From assembly GCF_000308875.1 (NCBI RefSeq), contig NZ_BAGL01000087.1:1-48327 (forward strand): a stretch of 48,327 nt of DNA. The letters are read 5' to 3'. The notes beneath the pieces were generated by a model. The model was not told where the DNA came from. It was given only the letters and a program-made list of their open reading frames with translations, and did not search any database. Below, one piece after another: positions 40,541 to 48,327 of the stretch. The DNA comes from Nocardia transvalensis NBRC 15921. Lineage in GTDB: Bacteria > Actinomycetota > Actinomycetes > Mycobacteriales > Mycobacteriaceae. Each line of letters opens with the position of its first letter. The first letter of the stretch is position 1. A program made the position numbers and the translations under genes.

Positions 40541-42244
40541 ATGACCGACTCCCCGACCGCGGATTCGCCTCCGCTCGACCCGCGGCGCTGGATCGCCTTC
40601 GCGGTCGTACTCGCCGCCGGATTCATGGACCTGCTCGACGTCACGATCGTCAACGTGGCGGTGCCGAGCGTCCAGAAGGATCTGAACGCGGCCTACTCCC
40701 AGCTGGAGTGGATCGTCGCCGCCTACGTCCTGTCGTTCGCGGCGGTGCTGATCACCGGCGGGCGGCTCGGCGACATCTACGGGCGCAAGCGGATCTTCAT
40801 CGTCGGCATGGCCGGATTCACGCTGGCCTCGCTGGTCTGCGGGCTCAGCGGCACACCGGCGGTGCTCATCGGATCGCGGTTCGTACAGGGCGCTTTCGCC
40901 GGATTGATGGTGCCCCAGATCCTGGCCACCATCCGGGTGACGTTCCCGAAACACGAACGGGCCAAGGCGATCGCGATCTACAGCGGGGTCGGCGGTTCGG
41001 CGTCGGCGGTCGGGCTGTCGCTGGGCGGGCTGCTGGTGCAGTGGAATCTGTTCGATCTGACCTGGCGGCCGATCTTCCTGGTCAACGTGCCGGTCGGCAT
41101 CGTCGCGCTGATCGCCGCCGCGGCGGTGATGCAGGATTCCCGGTCCACGGCCGCCGCCCGGCTCGATGTCCCCGGTATGGCGCTCGCCGTCTCCGCCGTG
41201 CTCCTGCTGGTCTATCCCCTCACCGAGGGACGGCGGTTGGACTGGCCCGCTTGGACTTTCGTCATGATGGCCGCGGCGGCGGTCACCTTCGGACTCTTCG
41301 TCGGCTACGAACGCCGGCGCGCCCGGACGACCGGATCACCACTGATCGATCTCGATCTGTTCCGGTCGCGGCCGTTCGCCGTGGGGCTGGCGGCATGGCT
41401 GCTGTTCTGGATCGCGCTCGGCGGGTTCTTCCTGGTCTGGACGCTGTTCATGCAGGGCGGGCTGGGCTGGACGCCGATGCGGGCCGGGCTCACGGCGGTC
41501 AGTTTCGCCGTCGGCGCCGGGATCGGGGCGGGTACGTCGGTCAGCGCGCTGACGCCGCGGTTCGGCCGGCTGGTGCTGCTGGCGGGCGGGCTGATCACCG
41601 CGGCCGCGTTCGTGGCCTACGGCTGGATGGCGGCGCACTACGAGGGCGAATTCTCCTCGTGGCAGATGATCGCGCCGCTGGTGGTCGCCGGCGCCGGGTT
41701 CGGCACGGTGGTCGCGCCGACCATCGACCTGCTGCTCGGCCAGGTACCGGAGCACGAGGCGGGCGCCGCGGCCGGATTGCTCAATACCGGACAGCAATTG
41801 GGGATGGCGCTGGGTGTCGCGCTGGTCGGCATCGTCTTCTTCACCCAGCTCGACCACGATTCCGCACGCGGCGTGGCGGCGGTGGCCCCGCAGACCCGCG
41901 CCGACCTCGCCGCCCAGGGCCTGCCCGGCCCCGCCCAGGACGAGATCCTCGCGAATTTCGGTGCGTGCGTGCGTGATCGGTCGGCACAGGCCGACCCGAG
42001 CGCCGTGCCCGACAGCTGCCGCTCCGACACCGGCACGGCCTCTCCCGCTGTGGCACAGACCCTTTCGCAAGCCGGCGAGGAGGCCAACGCCGTGAACTTC
42101 GCCCACACCTTCTACTACACCCTCGGCTTCGGCGGCGCCCTGCTCGTACTCGTCGGCCTCGGATTCCTGGCCCTGCCCAGGGACGCCCGGCTGGAACAGC
42201 ACGAGCCGGGGGCGGATTCGGAGGACGAACTGGTAGGAGTGTGA
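40541..42244 (+). CDS. MFS drug efflux transporter (DHA2/EmrB-QacA type)
   Basis: 567 residues with about 14 transmembrane helices. Motif A (GGRLGDIYGRKRIF) and motif C-type (GVGGSASAVGLSLGGLL) are present, and motif D-like MDLLDVTIVNVAVPSV is in the first helix. An external loop near the C-terminus (about 475-495) has two Cys (GACVRDR and DSCRSD) that could form a disulfide. It exports drugs or toxic metabolites by proton antiport. The adjacent divergent MarR protein indicates substrate-inducible expression. The final 25 residues are acidic and soluble. Confidence 0.93.
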   Translation: MTDSPTADSPPLDPRRWIAFAVVLAAGFMDLLDVTIVNVAVPSVQKDLNAAYSQLEWIVAAYVLSFAAVLITGGRLGDIYGRKRIFIVGMAGFTLASLVCGLSGTPAVLIGSRFVQGAFAGLMVPQILATIRVTFPKHERAKAIAIYSGVGGSASAVGLSLGGLLVQWNLFDLTWRPIFLVNVPVGIVALIAAAAVMQDSRSTAAARLDVPGMALAVSAVLLLVYPLTEGRRLDWPAWTFVMMAAAAVTFGLFVGYERRRARTTGSPLIDLDLFRSRPFAVGLAAWLLFWIALGGFFLVWTLFMQGGLGWTPMRAGLTAVSFAVGAGIGAGTSVSALTPRFGRLVLLAGGLITAAAFVAYGWMAAHYEGEFSSWQMIAPLVVAGAGFGTVVAPTIDLLLGQVPEHEAGAAAGLLNTGQQLGMALGVALVGIVFFTQLDHDSARGVAAVAPQTRADLAAQGLPGPAQDEILANFGACVRDRSAQADPSAVPDSCRSDTGTASPAVAQTLSQAGEEANAVNFAHTFYYTLGFGGALLVLVGLGFLALPRDARLEQHEPGADSEDELVGV

Positions 42245-42266
42245 TCGGGGCGTCCTGACCCCTATT

Positions 42267-42289
42267 TTCCGGCATGCTTTCGGCCGGAA
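42267..42289. repeat. Interspersed hairpin element, copy 6
   Basis: Arms TTCCGGC (42267-42273) and GCCGGAA (42283-42289), loop ATGCTTTCG, which is the exact reverse of the loop CGAAAGCAT. It lies 22 nt past the MFS stop, between two rightward genes. Confidence 0.78.
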
Positions 42290-42344
42290 TCCACCGCCGC
42301 CCGCCCCCGGTACCGAAGCTCGGGACGGGTGGCGGGCGACGGAG

Positions 42345-42350
42345 TAGCGT
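42345..42350 (+). promoter_or_regulatory. Candidate -10 box for a leaderless alcohol dehydrogenase transcript
   Basis: TAGCGT fits TANNNT and lies 7 nt before ATG 42358, with no good ribosome site between. Confidence 0.35.
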
Positions 42351-42357
42351 GCGGGTT

Positions 42358-43518
42358 ATGAAGGCGGTCGTCTGTTCCGAAGGCAAGCTCGAGGTCGCCG
42401 AGGTGGCGGCGCCCCGGCCGGGGCCGGGGCAAGTGCTGATCAGCGTGTCGCGGTGCGGGATCTGCGGTTCGGACCTGCACGCGCGGGTGCACTGCGACGA
42501 TCTCGCCGATCTGGCGGCCACTACCGGATACGACAACTTCATGCGCTCCGATCAACGGGTCGTGCTCGGGCACGAATTCTGCGGGGAGGTCGTCGAATAC
42601 GGGCCCGGCTGCCGCAAGCGGTGGCGGCCCGGCACCAAGGTGGTCGCACTACCGATCCTGCGCAACGGGCGCGAGCCGGAGTTGACCGGACTGTCCGAGG
42701 CCGCGCCCGGCGGGTACGCCGAACAGGTGGTGGTCCAGGAGTCGATGACCTTCCCCGTGCCCAACGGGCTGTCGGACGAACACGCGGCGCTCACCGAGCC
42801 CATGGCCGTGGCCTGGCACGCGGTGCGCCGGGGCCGGGTGGGCAAGGGCCGGACCGCCTATGTGATCGGGTGCGGGCCGATCGGCCTCGCGGTGATCTCC
42901 ATGCTGCGGGCCGCGGGCGTGAAAACCATTGTGGCCAGCGATTTCTCACCGCGCCGTCGGGAGCTCGCCACGCGCTGCGGCGCCGATGTCGTGGTCGATC
43001 CCGCCGCCGATTCGCCGTGGACCGCCGCGCCGAAGAAGAGCCGCGTCACCGGCGTCACGGACGTGCTGAACCTCGGCTTCGACGCGATGGAGCGGCTGCG
43101 CCGCCTGCCGAATCTGCCGTGGTGGTACGCGTTCCGGCTGGCGCACACCCTGAACGCGGGCCCGTCCGGCCCGGTGATCTTCGAATGTGTCGGCGTCCCG
43201 GGGATCATCGACCAGATCCTCACCGCCGCCCCGCCCATGTCCCGCGTCGTGGTGGTCGGCGTCTGCATGGAGGCCGACCGGATCCGTCCGGCCGTGGCCA
43301 TCAACAAGGAGATCGACCTGCGCTTCGCCTTCGGCTACGACCCCGGCGAATTCCGCGACACCCTGCACATGATCGCCGACGGCAAGGTCGACCCTTCCCC
43401 GCTCATTACCGGCACCGTGGGCCTCGCCGGCGTCGACAACGCCTTCACCGCCCTGGCCAACCCGGAACAACACGCCAAAATCCTCATCGACCCGACCTCT
43501 CCCGCCATCGAGCCCTGA
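42358..43518 (+). CDS. Zinc-dependent alcohol dehydrogenase-like MDR protein
   Basis: 386 residues. The catalytic zinc site is suggested by C36 (CGICGSDLH) and GHEFCGEVVEYG; the Rossmann motif is GCGPIGLAVISML. The four-Cys structural zinc loop of typical alcohol dehydrogenases is missing between GYG and GGYAEQ, and the protein has about 40 extra residues between the NAD motif and DALMER-like region (FDAMERLRRLPNLPWWYAF). It probably oxidises an alcohol or polyol with NAD; the substrate is not inferable. It stands alone, with hairpin copy 6 upstream. Confidence 0.85.
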   Translation: MKAVVCSEGKLEVAEVAAPRPGPGQVLISVSRCGICGSDLHARVHCDDLADLAATTGYDNFMRSDQRVVLGHEFCGEVVEYGPGCRKRWRPGTKVVALPILRNGREPELTGLSEAAPGGYAEQVVVQESMTFPVPNGLSDEHAALTEPMAVAWHAVRRGRVGKGRTAYVIGCGPIGLAVISMLRAAGVKTIVASDFSPRRRELATRCGADVVVDPAADSPWTAAPKKSRVTGVTDVLNLGFDAMERLRRLPNLPWWYAFRLAHTLNAGPSGPVIFECVGVPGIIDQILTAAPPMSRVVVVGVCMEADRIRPAVAINKEIDLRFAFGYDPGEFRDTLHMIADGKVDPSPLITGTVGLAGVDNAFTALANPEQHAKILIDPTSPAIEP

Positions 43519-43540
43519 GCCAGAGGATGAGCCGGGCGGC

Positions 43541-45133
43541 TCACGAGGTGGGGGTACGGGGTGGGTGAATTCGGGACAAGGGGGTGGTGATGGGCTCGCG
43601 GAGGAGTTCCACGATGCCTTCCGCGCTGCGAGCACCCGTTTCGCAGGCCGTGGCGGTGAAGCGATCCGCGAGGGGATGGCGGGCCCGGGAGCGCCAAGTG
43701 CGCACGGCGGCAACGGCTTCCGCGCGGAGGGTGGCGGAGTCGGCCGATTCCGGCAGGCCCAGCCGGGCGTGCGGGGCGATACCCGACCCGCCGACCAGCC
43801 GGTAGAGATCGGCGAGATCGTCTGCGGGAAGGGTCAATTCGTCGGCGCGCAGCCGCCGGAGGAGGCGGAGTTCGGTGAATCCGTGGACATCGGCGAGCAA
43901 CGTGTGCACGCGGGGCAGCAGCCGGTCGGCGGGCGTGCCCGGATGCGCGGCCAGCACCCGGGCCAGCGCGGTCAGGGCCGAATGGGCCTTCAACTGGTCG
44001 GCGCGCTCGGCGAATTGGACCTCCAGCACCGAGCGCAGGTCGTCCAGACCGCTCTGCCGGGTCAGTTCGGCGGCGAGCGTCACCGAATCGCGGACGCCGA
44101 GCCGGATCAGGGTGACGGCGGTGCGAATGCCGAACAGCCCGAACCGGGCCGACAGATGCGCCCGGATCTCCGGCGGCACCGGCAAGGCCAGGTCGGGGCG
44201 GGCGAAGCGATCCGCCGACAGCAGCGCCGCGCCCAGCTCGTCGGCCGGCACCGCCGCCAGCGCCTCGAAGGCGTCGTATTCGCGCTGCCGGAGCGTGGCC
44301 GCCGCGAACGCGAGCAGTCCCGCCACCGGAATCACGGCCTGGCACAACCCGGTTCGCTCCAGTTCACCCGCGAACCGTCCGGCCACCTCACGCGCCGAAT
44401 GCAGGGCGTCGATGCGCCCCGCGCCGATCTCGTCGGCCCGCGACACCACCCCGATCACACCCAGCGGTCCGGCGACTCCCGACACATGCTGTGGCCCAGT
44501 GGCTCTCGTCGCTATCCGCTCGAGGAGTCCGAGGTCCGCCGAATCGAGACGCCGGAGCAGGTACACGACGGCATCGGCCGCGGGCAGCGGGGTCGCGGCG
44601 GGATCGTCCGGATCGAGCAGCCGCGTCGTTCGCAGGGACACCTCCCGCGACAGCGACGACGTGCCCGGCGTATCGATGATCGTCGTGCGCGCCAACGCTT
44701 CCGACGGCCACTCCACCTCGAGTTGGTCGACCTCGCCCGGCTCGCGCGAGGACCAGCGCAGCGCGGACAGGTCGAAGGTCAGGCCGTGCGCGCCCGGCAG
44801 CCCGCCCACGCCCGGTGCGCGACGGACCACGACATCGGCCCTGGCCCCGCCGGCGGCATGCGCCGTCACGCGCGGCGCGGATCCGTGCCGGTACCAGGTG
44901 ACGGTCCGGGTGCATTCGGTGGCGTCGGTCGGCGCGATGTCCTGGCCGACGAGCGCGTTCAGGAGCGTCGACTTGCCCGCCTTCAGCTGGCCCACCAGCG
45001 CGACGCGCAGCGGTTGATCCAGGCGGCGCGCGCACTCGTCCAGCAGGGCTGCCGGGCGCGACCGCGGCGCGAATTCCCCTGCGGCCGTGGCGATCAGCCG
45101 CCGTGCCTCCGGTACGGTCCCCTCGGCGTTCAT
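43541..45133 (-). CDS. iniC: IniC-like dynamin-family GTPase
   Basis: 530 residues from ATG 45133 (overlap ATGA with iniA); longer frames to 46363 cross iniA and are false. GTPase motifs: P-loop GQLKAGKS (48-55), G3 DTPG (154-157), G4 SRADE (231-235). Helical C-terminal half with a Pro-rich end. In M. tuberculosis iniC is the third gene of the isoniazid-inducible iniBAC operon, induced by cell-wall inhibitors. It is a probable partner of IniA in membrane remodelling. Transcribed last. Confidence 0.9.
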   Translation of the reverse strand: MNAEGTVPEARRLIATAAGEFAPRSRPAALLDECARRLDQPLRVALVGQLKAGKSTLLNALVGQDIAPTDATECTRTVTWYRHGSAPRVTAHAAGGARADVVVRRAPGVGGLPGAHGLTFDLSALRWSSREPGEVDQLEVEWPSEALARTTIIDTPGTSSLSREVSLRTTRLLDPDDPAATPLPAADAVVYLLRRLDSADLGLLERIATRATGPQHVSGVAGPLGVIGVVSRADEIGAGRIDALHSAREVAGRFAGELERTGLCQAVIPVAGLLAFAAATLRQREYDAFEALAAVPADELGAALLSADRFARPDLALPVPPEIRAHLSARFGLFGIRTAVTLIRLGVRDSVTLAAELTRQSGLDDLRSVLEVQFAERADQLKAHSALTALARVLAAHPGTPADRLLPRVHTLLADVHGFTELRLLRRLRADELTLPADDLADLYRLVGGSGIAPHARLGLPESADSATLRAEAVAAVRTWRSRARHPLADRFTATACETGARSAEGIVELLREPITTPLSRIHPPRTPTS

Positions 45134-46950
45134 CCGGCCACCGGGCCGGTGGTCGCGGATATCGCGTCGGCGTAGCGGCGCAGGTCCGCCACGACGCGCA
45201 GTTGCCGTTCCAGTTCGGCGCAGCGTTCGGTGCGCCGGGCCGTCTCGACCCCGGCGGCGTCCTGAGCCGCCTGGAGCGAATCGCTGAGGGAACGCAGGCC
45301 GCGGTCGGCGATACCGGTGAAGTGGTCGCGCAGCATCCGGTGGATGCGGTGCAGCCGGTCGCGGGACTGTTTGCCCGCTTCGAAGGCGATATCGTCGAGG
45401 AAGCGGCGCACCGCCGCCTTGGCCTCGCCGCGCCGGCGCGTCAGCCTGTCCCGCTTGTCGTCGCGGAAAGCCTTGCCGCCCAGCAGGATTCCCGCACCCA
45501 GCGACAACGGGTTGACCAGGGAAAGCCCCGCCACGGTTCCGGCCAGGCCCACCATGACCATGCCGCCGTAGGACCCGCGCATGCCGACGAGCAGCTTGTG
45601 GCCCATGCCCAGATCCGGTTCCAGCTCCGCCAGGGTCGCCGACGACGGGGCGGGCTCCTCCGGCGACGGATCGGCCCGCACGGACGGCAGTTCGACCGCG
45701 CCGAATTCGAGGAAGTGCTCGCCGATCCGCTCGGCCAGATGCGTCGCGCGCTGATGGGTCCACAGCAGGTTGTCGCCGATCGCGGTGTCGACTGTGGCGG
45801 TGAGCCATTCGGCGACGCCGTCCCAGTGCCGGGCCGGATCGTTGTCGTCGATCCACTCCTCCGCGGTGCGGGCGATGGCGCGTAGCCGGTCGCGCAGGTC
45901 GTGGTCGATATCGGCGACGAGATCGGTGACGCCGTCGCCCAGGGTCTGCTGCCAGGAGGCGGTCCGGCGATGCAGGTCCTCGGCGTGCGCCTTGGCCGCC
46001 CGTAGTTCCCGGATCGCCGTGGCGCCCCGTTCCGGATCGCGCAGGGCCACCAGCTCGCTGCCCAGCGCGAGCGCGAGATGTTCTGCGGCCGAGGAGATGT
46101 CGAGCGCGACCGCGCGGCGGGTGGCCGCTTGGTCCCGGGCGACGACCTGTTCGCGCAGGAAGTCGTACAGCGGGCCGAATCCCGATTCGCGGCCCAGCTG
46201 TTCGTCGCGCAGGCGCATGGCGTGGCTTCGCAGCAGCGCGGAGACCGGCAGTATCGGCAGCTCCAGCTCGTGCCCGCGGAGGTGGCGCTGATCGGCCTGG
46301 AGCACCTGCCGCCAATGCGGGTACAGGTCGATCTTGGTGAGTACCAGGGCGACCGCCGGGCACAGCTGCCGGGCCTGGCGCAGGAATTCGGCCTCCGGTT
46401 CGGTGAGTTCGGTGGAGGCGTCCGACAGCAGCAGCACCGCGTCGGCGGTCGCGGCGAGGCCGAGCGCGCCGGAACTCCCGCCGGCCCGGCCGCCGAGGGC
46501 CGGGGTGTCGATCAGGACGATGCCGTCGGCCAGCAGCGGGTTCGGGGCCTGGATCTCCAAGCGCGACACCGGTCCGTGCGGGGAGCGGGGCGTTACGTCA
46601 CGAATACCGCTGAGCTGCAACGGGATACGTTTGCCCTCGCCGTCTCCCGGCTCCGCCACAACGAGTTCCGCGCGCGGTTGCGGCCCGTGGGAGAGGACGA
46701 TCGGGACCGAGGTGGCGGCGTCGTCACCGACCGGGCAGAACTCGGCGTTCAGCAGGGCGTTGACGAATCGGCTCTTGCCTTGGTTGCCGAGGCCGGCGAC
46801 GACGATGCGGCGCCGCGGGTCGCGGATCCGGTCGGCCAGGGCCCGCAGCCGGGTGACCAGATCGCCACGATTCGCCGCCCGCGCGGCCGCGATGGTCTCC
46901 GCGACCATCGTGGCCGGCGGCAATGCCGGTGTGCCGGAATTCGGGCCCAT
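45130..46950 (-). CDS. iniA: IniA-like dynamin-family GTPase
   Basis: 606 residues from ATG 46950 (GAAGG 5 nt upstream; GTG 46956 less likely). P-loop GLGNQGKS (53-60), G3 DTPA (148-151), G4 TKID (205-208). A hydrophobic hairpin (462-495: GGMVMVGLAGTVAGLSLVNP then LSLGAGILLGG) probably inserts in the membrane, as reported for mycobacterial IniA, which fissions membranes. A coiled helical bundle follows. Second gene of the operon, overlapping iniC by ATGA. Confidence 0.92.
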   Translation of the reverse strand: MGPNSGTPALPPATMVAETIAAARAANRGDLVTRLRALADRIRDPRRRIVVAGLGNQGKSRFVNALLNAEFCPVGDDAATSVPIVLSHGPQPRAELVVAEPGDGEGKRIPLQLSGIRDVTPRSPHGPVSRLEIQAPNPLLADGIVLIDTPALGGRAGGSSGALGLAATADAVLLLSDASTELTEPEAEFLRQARQLCPAVALVLTKIDLYPHWRQVLQADQRHLRGHELELPILPVSALLRSHAMRLRDEQLGRESGFGPLYDFLREQVVARDQAATRRAVALDISSAAEHLALALGSELVALRDPERGATAIRELRAAKAHAEDLHRRTASWQQTLGDGVTDLVADIDHDLRDRLRAIARTAEEWIDDNDPARHWDGVAEWLTATVDTAIGDNLLWTHQRATHLAERIGEHFLEFGAVELPSVRADPSPEEPAPSSATLAELEPDLGMGHKLLVGMRGSYGGMVMVGLAGTVAGLSLVNPLSLGAGILLGGKAFRDDKRDRLTRRRGEAKAAVRRFLDDIAFEAGKQSRDRLHRIHRMLRDHFTGIADRGLRSLSDSLQAAQDAAGVETARRTERCAELERQLRVVADLRRYADAISATTGPVAG

Positions 46951-46992
46951 CGCCACCTTCGTCCTCTTCCCTCGTCCCTCGATCCGTCTCGA

Positions 46993-48327
46993 TCAGTGCG
47001 GCAATTCGCCGCCGAGATCCGCACCGACGTGGGATTCGGTGGCCCCCGTGGCCTGCGCATCGCCGAACAGCCCACCCTGCGCACCCCCGTCCAGCGCCCC
47101 CGTGCCGCCGAACGACGCGCCGACCCCACTGCCGAACGCATGCGACACATCGATACTCGACCAGGTATCCGCCACCGGCGACACCCCACCACTCGAACCC
47201 ATCCCCACCCCACCGACAACACCGACCCCACTCTCGGCCCCACCACCGATATCGACCCCACCACCAGCGCCGAGCCCACTCTCCAACCCACCACTCAGCC
47301 CGGTCCCCACACCCCCGGCACCACCCAGCCCACTCTCCAGACCGCCACTCAGCTCAGTCCCCACCCCACCGACAGCCCCGAGCCCGCTCTCCAGACCGCC
47401 GCTCAGTCCGGTCCCGACCCCACCGGCAGCGCCCAGCCCGGTCTCCAGGCCACCACTCAACTCGGTCCCCACTCCACCGGCAGCGCCCAGCCCGGTCTCC
47501 AGGCCACCACTCAACTCGGTCCCCACTCCACCGGCAGCGCCGAGGCCGGTCTCCAGGCCACCACTCAGCCCGGTCCCGACCGCGCCGACAGCGCCGAGCC
47601 CGCTCTGCACGCCACCGCTCAGGTCTCCGACGGCTCCCAGCGCGCCCTCCGCCTCACCGCTCAGTGCGGTTCCGAGCCCTGCGGCGGCCCCCAGCGCACT
47701 GTCGGCCCCGCCGCTCGACCCGACCTCCAAACCGCTCCCGACCTGAGTCGCCGAGCCGACCACACCGCCGATCTCCACACCCGCCAGATCCTGCACTCCC
47801 GCAACGGTTCCGGCCCCCACGCCGAGCGAAGCCGACAGCCCCGTCTCCAACCCGGTACCCGCCGACACGGCCCCACCGAGCGACGACTCGAGCCCCGCAG
47901 CGACATCCGCACCCGCTCCAGCGACCACACCCAGACCCGCGCCCAATGCACCACCCACATCCGCTCCGGCACCACCAGCAGCGCCCAGACCCGAGCCCAG
48001 CGCACCACCCACACCCGCAGCCACATCGGCCCCGGCACCCGCGGCAGCACCCAAGCCCGCGCCCAGCGCACCACCCACACCCGCAGCCACATCCGCTCCC
48101 GCACCCGCGGCAGCACCCAAGCCCGCACCGAGCGCACCACCGACGCCCGCGGCCACATCGGCCCCGGCCCCCAGACCGGCCGACAGGCCCGCATCCAGAG
48201 CGCCATTCACCCCGGCGATTCCGTCGGCCCCGACGCCCGCGGCTGCACCCAGACCGGCGCCTACCTGGGCGATGGCATCCGCCCCGGCACCCAAGCCCGC
48301 CGACAGCCCGGCGTCGAGGGCACCACC
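46993..48327 (-). CDS. iniB: IniB-like Gly/Ala-rich repeat protein (5' partial)
   Basis: At least 444 residues; the frame is open through the right edge, so the N-terminal IniB domain lies outside. Composition is dominated by Gly, Ala, Leu, Val and Ser. Repeat blocks: 22-residue units (GVGGALGAGLGAAAGAGADV) near the right end and 18-residue units (GGLETGLGAAGGVGTELS) near the middle. The C-terminus is less repetitive (VADTWSSIDVSHAFGSG to ADLGGELPH). Position upstream of iniA, 42 nt away, and composition match IniB of M. tuberculosis. Function is not established. Confidence 0.85.
   Translation of the reverse strand, partial: GGALDAGLSAGLGAGADAIAQVGAGLGAAAGVGADGIAGVNGALDAGLSAGLGAGADVAAGVGGALGAGLGAAAGAGADVAAGVGGALGAGLGAAAGAGADVAAGVGGALGSGLGAAGGAGADVGGALGAGLGVVAGAGADVAAGLESSLGGAVSAGTGLETGLSASLGVGAGTVAGVQDLAGVEIGGVVGSATQVGSGLEVGSSGGADSALGAAAGLGTALSGEAEGALGAVGDLSGGVQSGLGAVGAVGTGLSGGLETGLGAAGGVGTELSGGLETGLGAAGGVGTELSGGLETGLGAAGGVGTGLSGGLESGLGAVGGVGTELSGGLESGLGGAGGVGTGLSGGLESGLGAGGGVDIGGGAESGVGVVGGVGMGSSGGVSPVADTWSSIDVSHAFGSGVGASFGGTGALDGGAQGGLFGDAQATGATESHVGADLGGELPH
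47254..47577 (-). repeat. Six tandem 54-bp coding repeats in iniB
   Basis: Six 18-residue units, consensus GTELSGGLETGLGAAGGV, with small changes (T/S, A/V). A degenerate seventh continues to about 47626. Near-identical DNA between the third to fifth copies points to recent slippage. Confidence 0.85.
47930..48165 (-). repeat. 66-bp coding repeats in iniB
   Basis: 22-residue units with consensus GVGGALGAGLGAAAGAGADVAA, repeating every 66 nt with anchors at about 48006, 48072 and 48138; an incomplete copy lies further left. Approximate limits. Confidence 0.75.

Noticed and set aside
45134..46363. 940-residue frame making iniC continuous into iniA
   Set aside because: The extra part is antiparallel-frame noise over iniA, which has its own GTPase motifs; iniC starts with ATGA overlap at 45133.
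47254..48165. Regular repeats of 54 and 66 bp as a CRISPR array
   Set aside because: Spacers are not unique; the repeats are contiguous, in frame, and encode Gly/Ala-rich units. No cas genes.

Overview
The window is very GC-rich DNA (roughly 70% by eye) from a mycolic-acid actinomycete, most likely Nocardia or a close relative. The evidence is GTG/TTG starts and ATGA/GTGA stop-start overlaps, a fused HadA/HadB-type dehydratase, an EmbR-like FHA regulator, an iniBAC-type operon, and a dnaK-grpE-dnaJ-hspR operon with HAIR operators. Many genes recall the M. tuberculosis Rv0341-Rv0385 neighbourhood (iniBAC, dnaK operon, fba, DedA, GH76, an RNA methyltransferase, pyrE, an Rv0383c-like protein, clpB, type II flavohemoglobin), rearranged and interleaved with accessory genes. 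That comparison is from memory, not a search.

Layout. 1-5.3 kb: a partial membrane protein with Gly/Ala and collagen-like repeats, a fused hydroxyacyl dehydratase, a secreted DUF4185 (GH183-type) protein, and an Excalibur-domain exported protein. 5.3-10.5 kb: EmbR-like regulator, class II aldolase, two tandem DedA proteins, a GH76 protein. 10.6-14.9 kb: WYL regulator divergent from a short UvrA-like ABC protein, then a SPOUT RNA methyltransferase with a small membrane protein. 15.0-20.9 kb: histidine kinase/response regulator pair, a small DUF3592 protein, and a tight operon SDR-pyrE-KASIII-lysoplasmalogenase. 21-27 kb: two membrane-anchored proteins, clpB, a quinone oxidoreductase. 27.2-30.4 kb: two type II flavohemoglobins flanking a stand-alone reductase. 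30.9-37.2 kb: dnaK-grpE-dnaJ-hspR, then two paralogous DUF1707 membrane proteins. 37.3-43.5 kb: HhH-GPD glycosylase-like protein, ECF sigma factor with a Cys-rich C-terminal extension, haloalkane-dehalogenase-like hydrolase, MarR/MFS divergent pair, zinc alcohol dehydrogenase. 43.5-48.3 kb: iniC, iniA and partial iniB, transcribed leftward.

Two regulatory themes stand out. First, HspR (30.9 kb) has matching HAIR inverted repeats (TTGAG-N9-CTCAA core) upstream of dnaK and clpB, so a whole heat-shock regulon is visible here. Second, several genes point to the cell envelope (hydroxyacyl dehydratase, DUF4185/GH183, EmbR-like regulator, GH76, iniBAC).

The main unexplained structure is a 25-27 bp hairpin element (arms TTYCCGGC / GCCGGRAA, conserved 9-nt loop CGAAAGCAT). 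It occurs six times, always between genes and in both orientations, with paired changes in the arms. It looks like a small interspersed repeat family. No tRNA, rRNA, CRISPR array, transposase or phage gene was seen.
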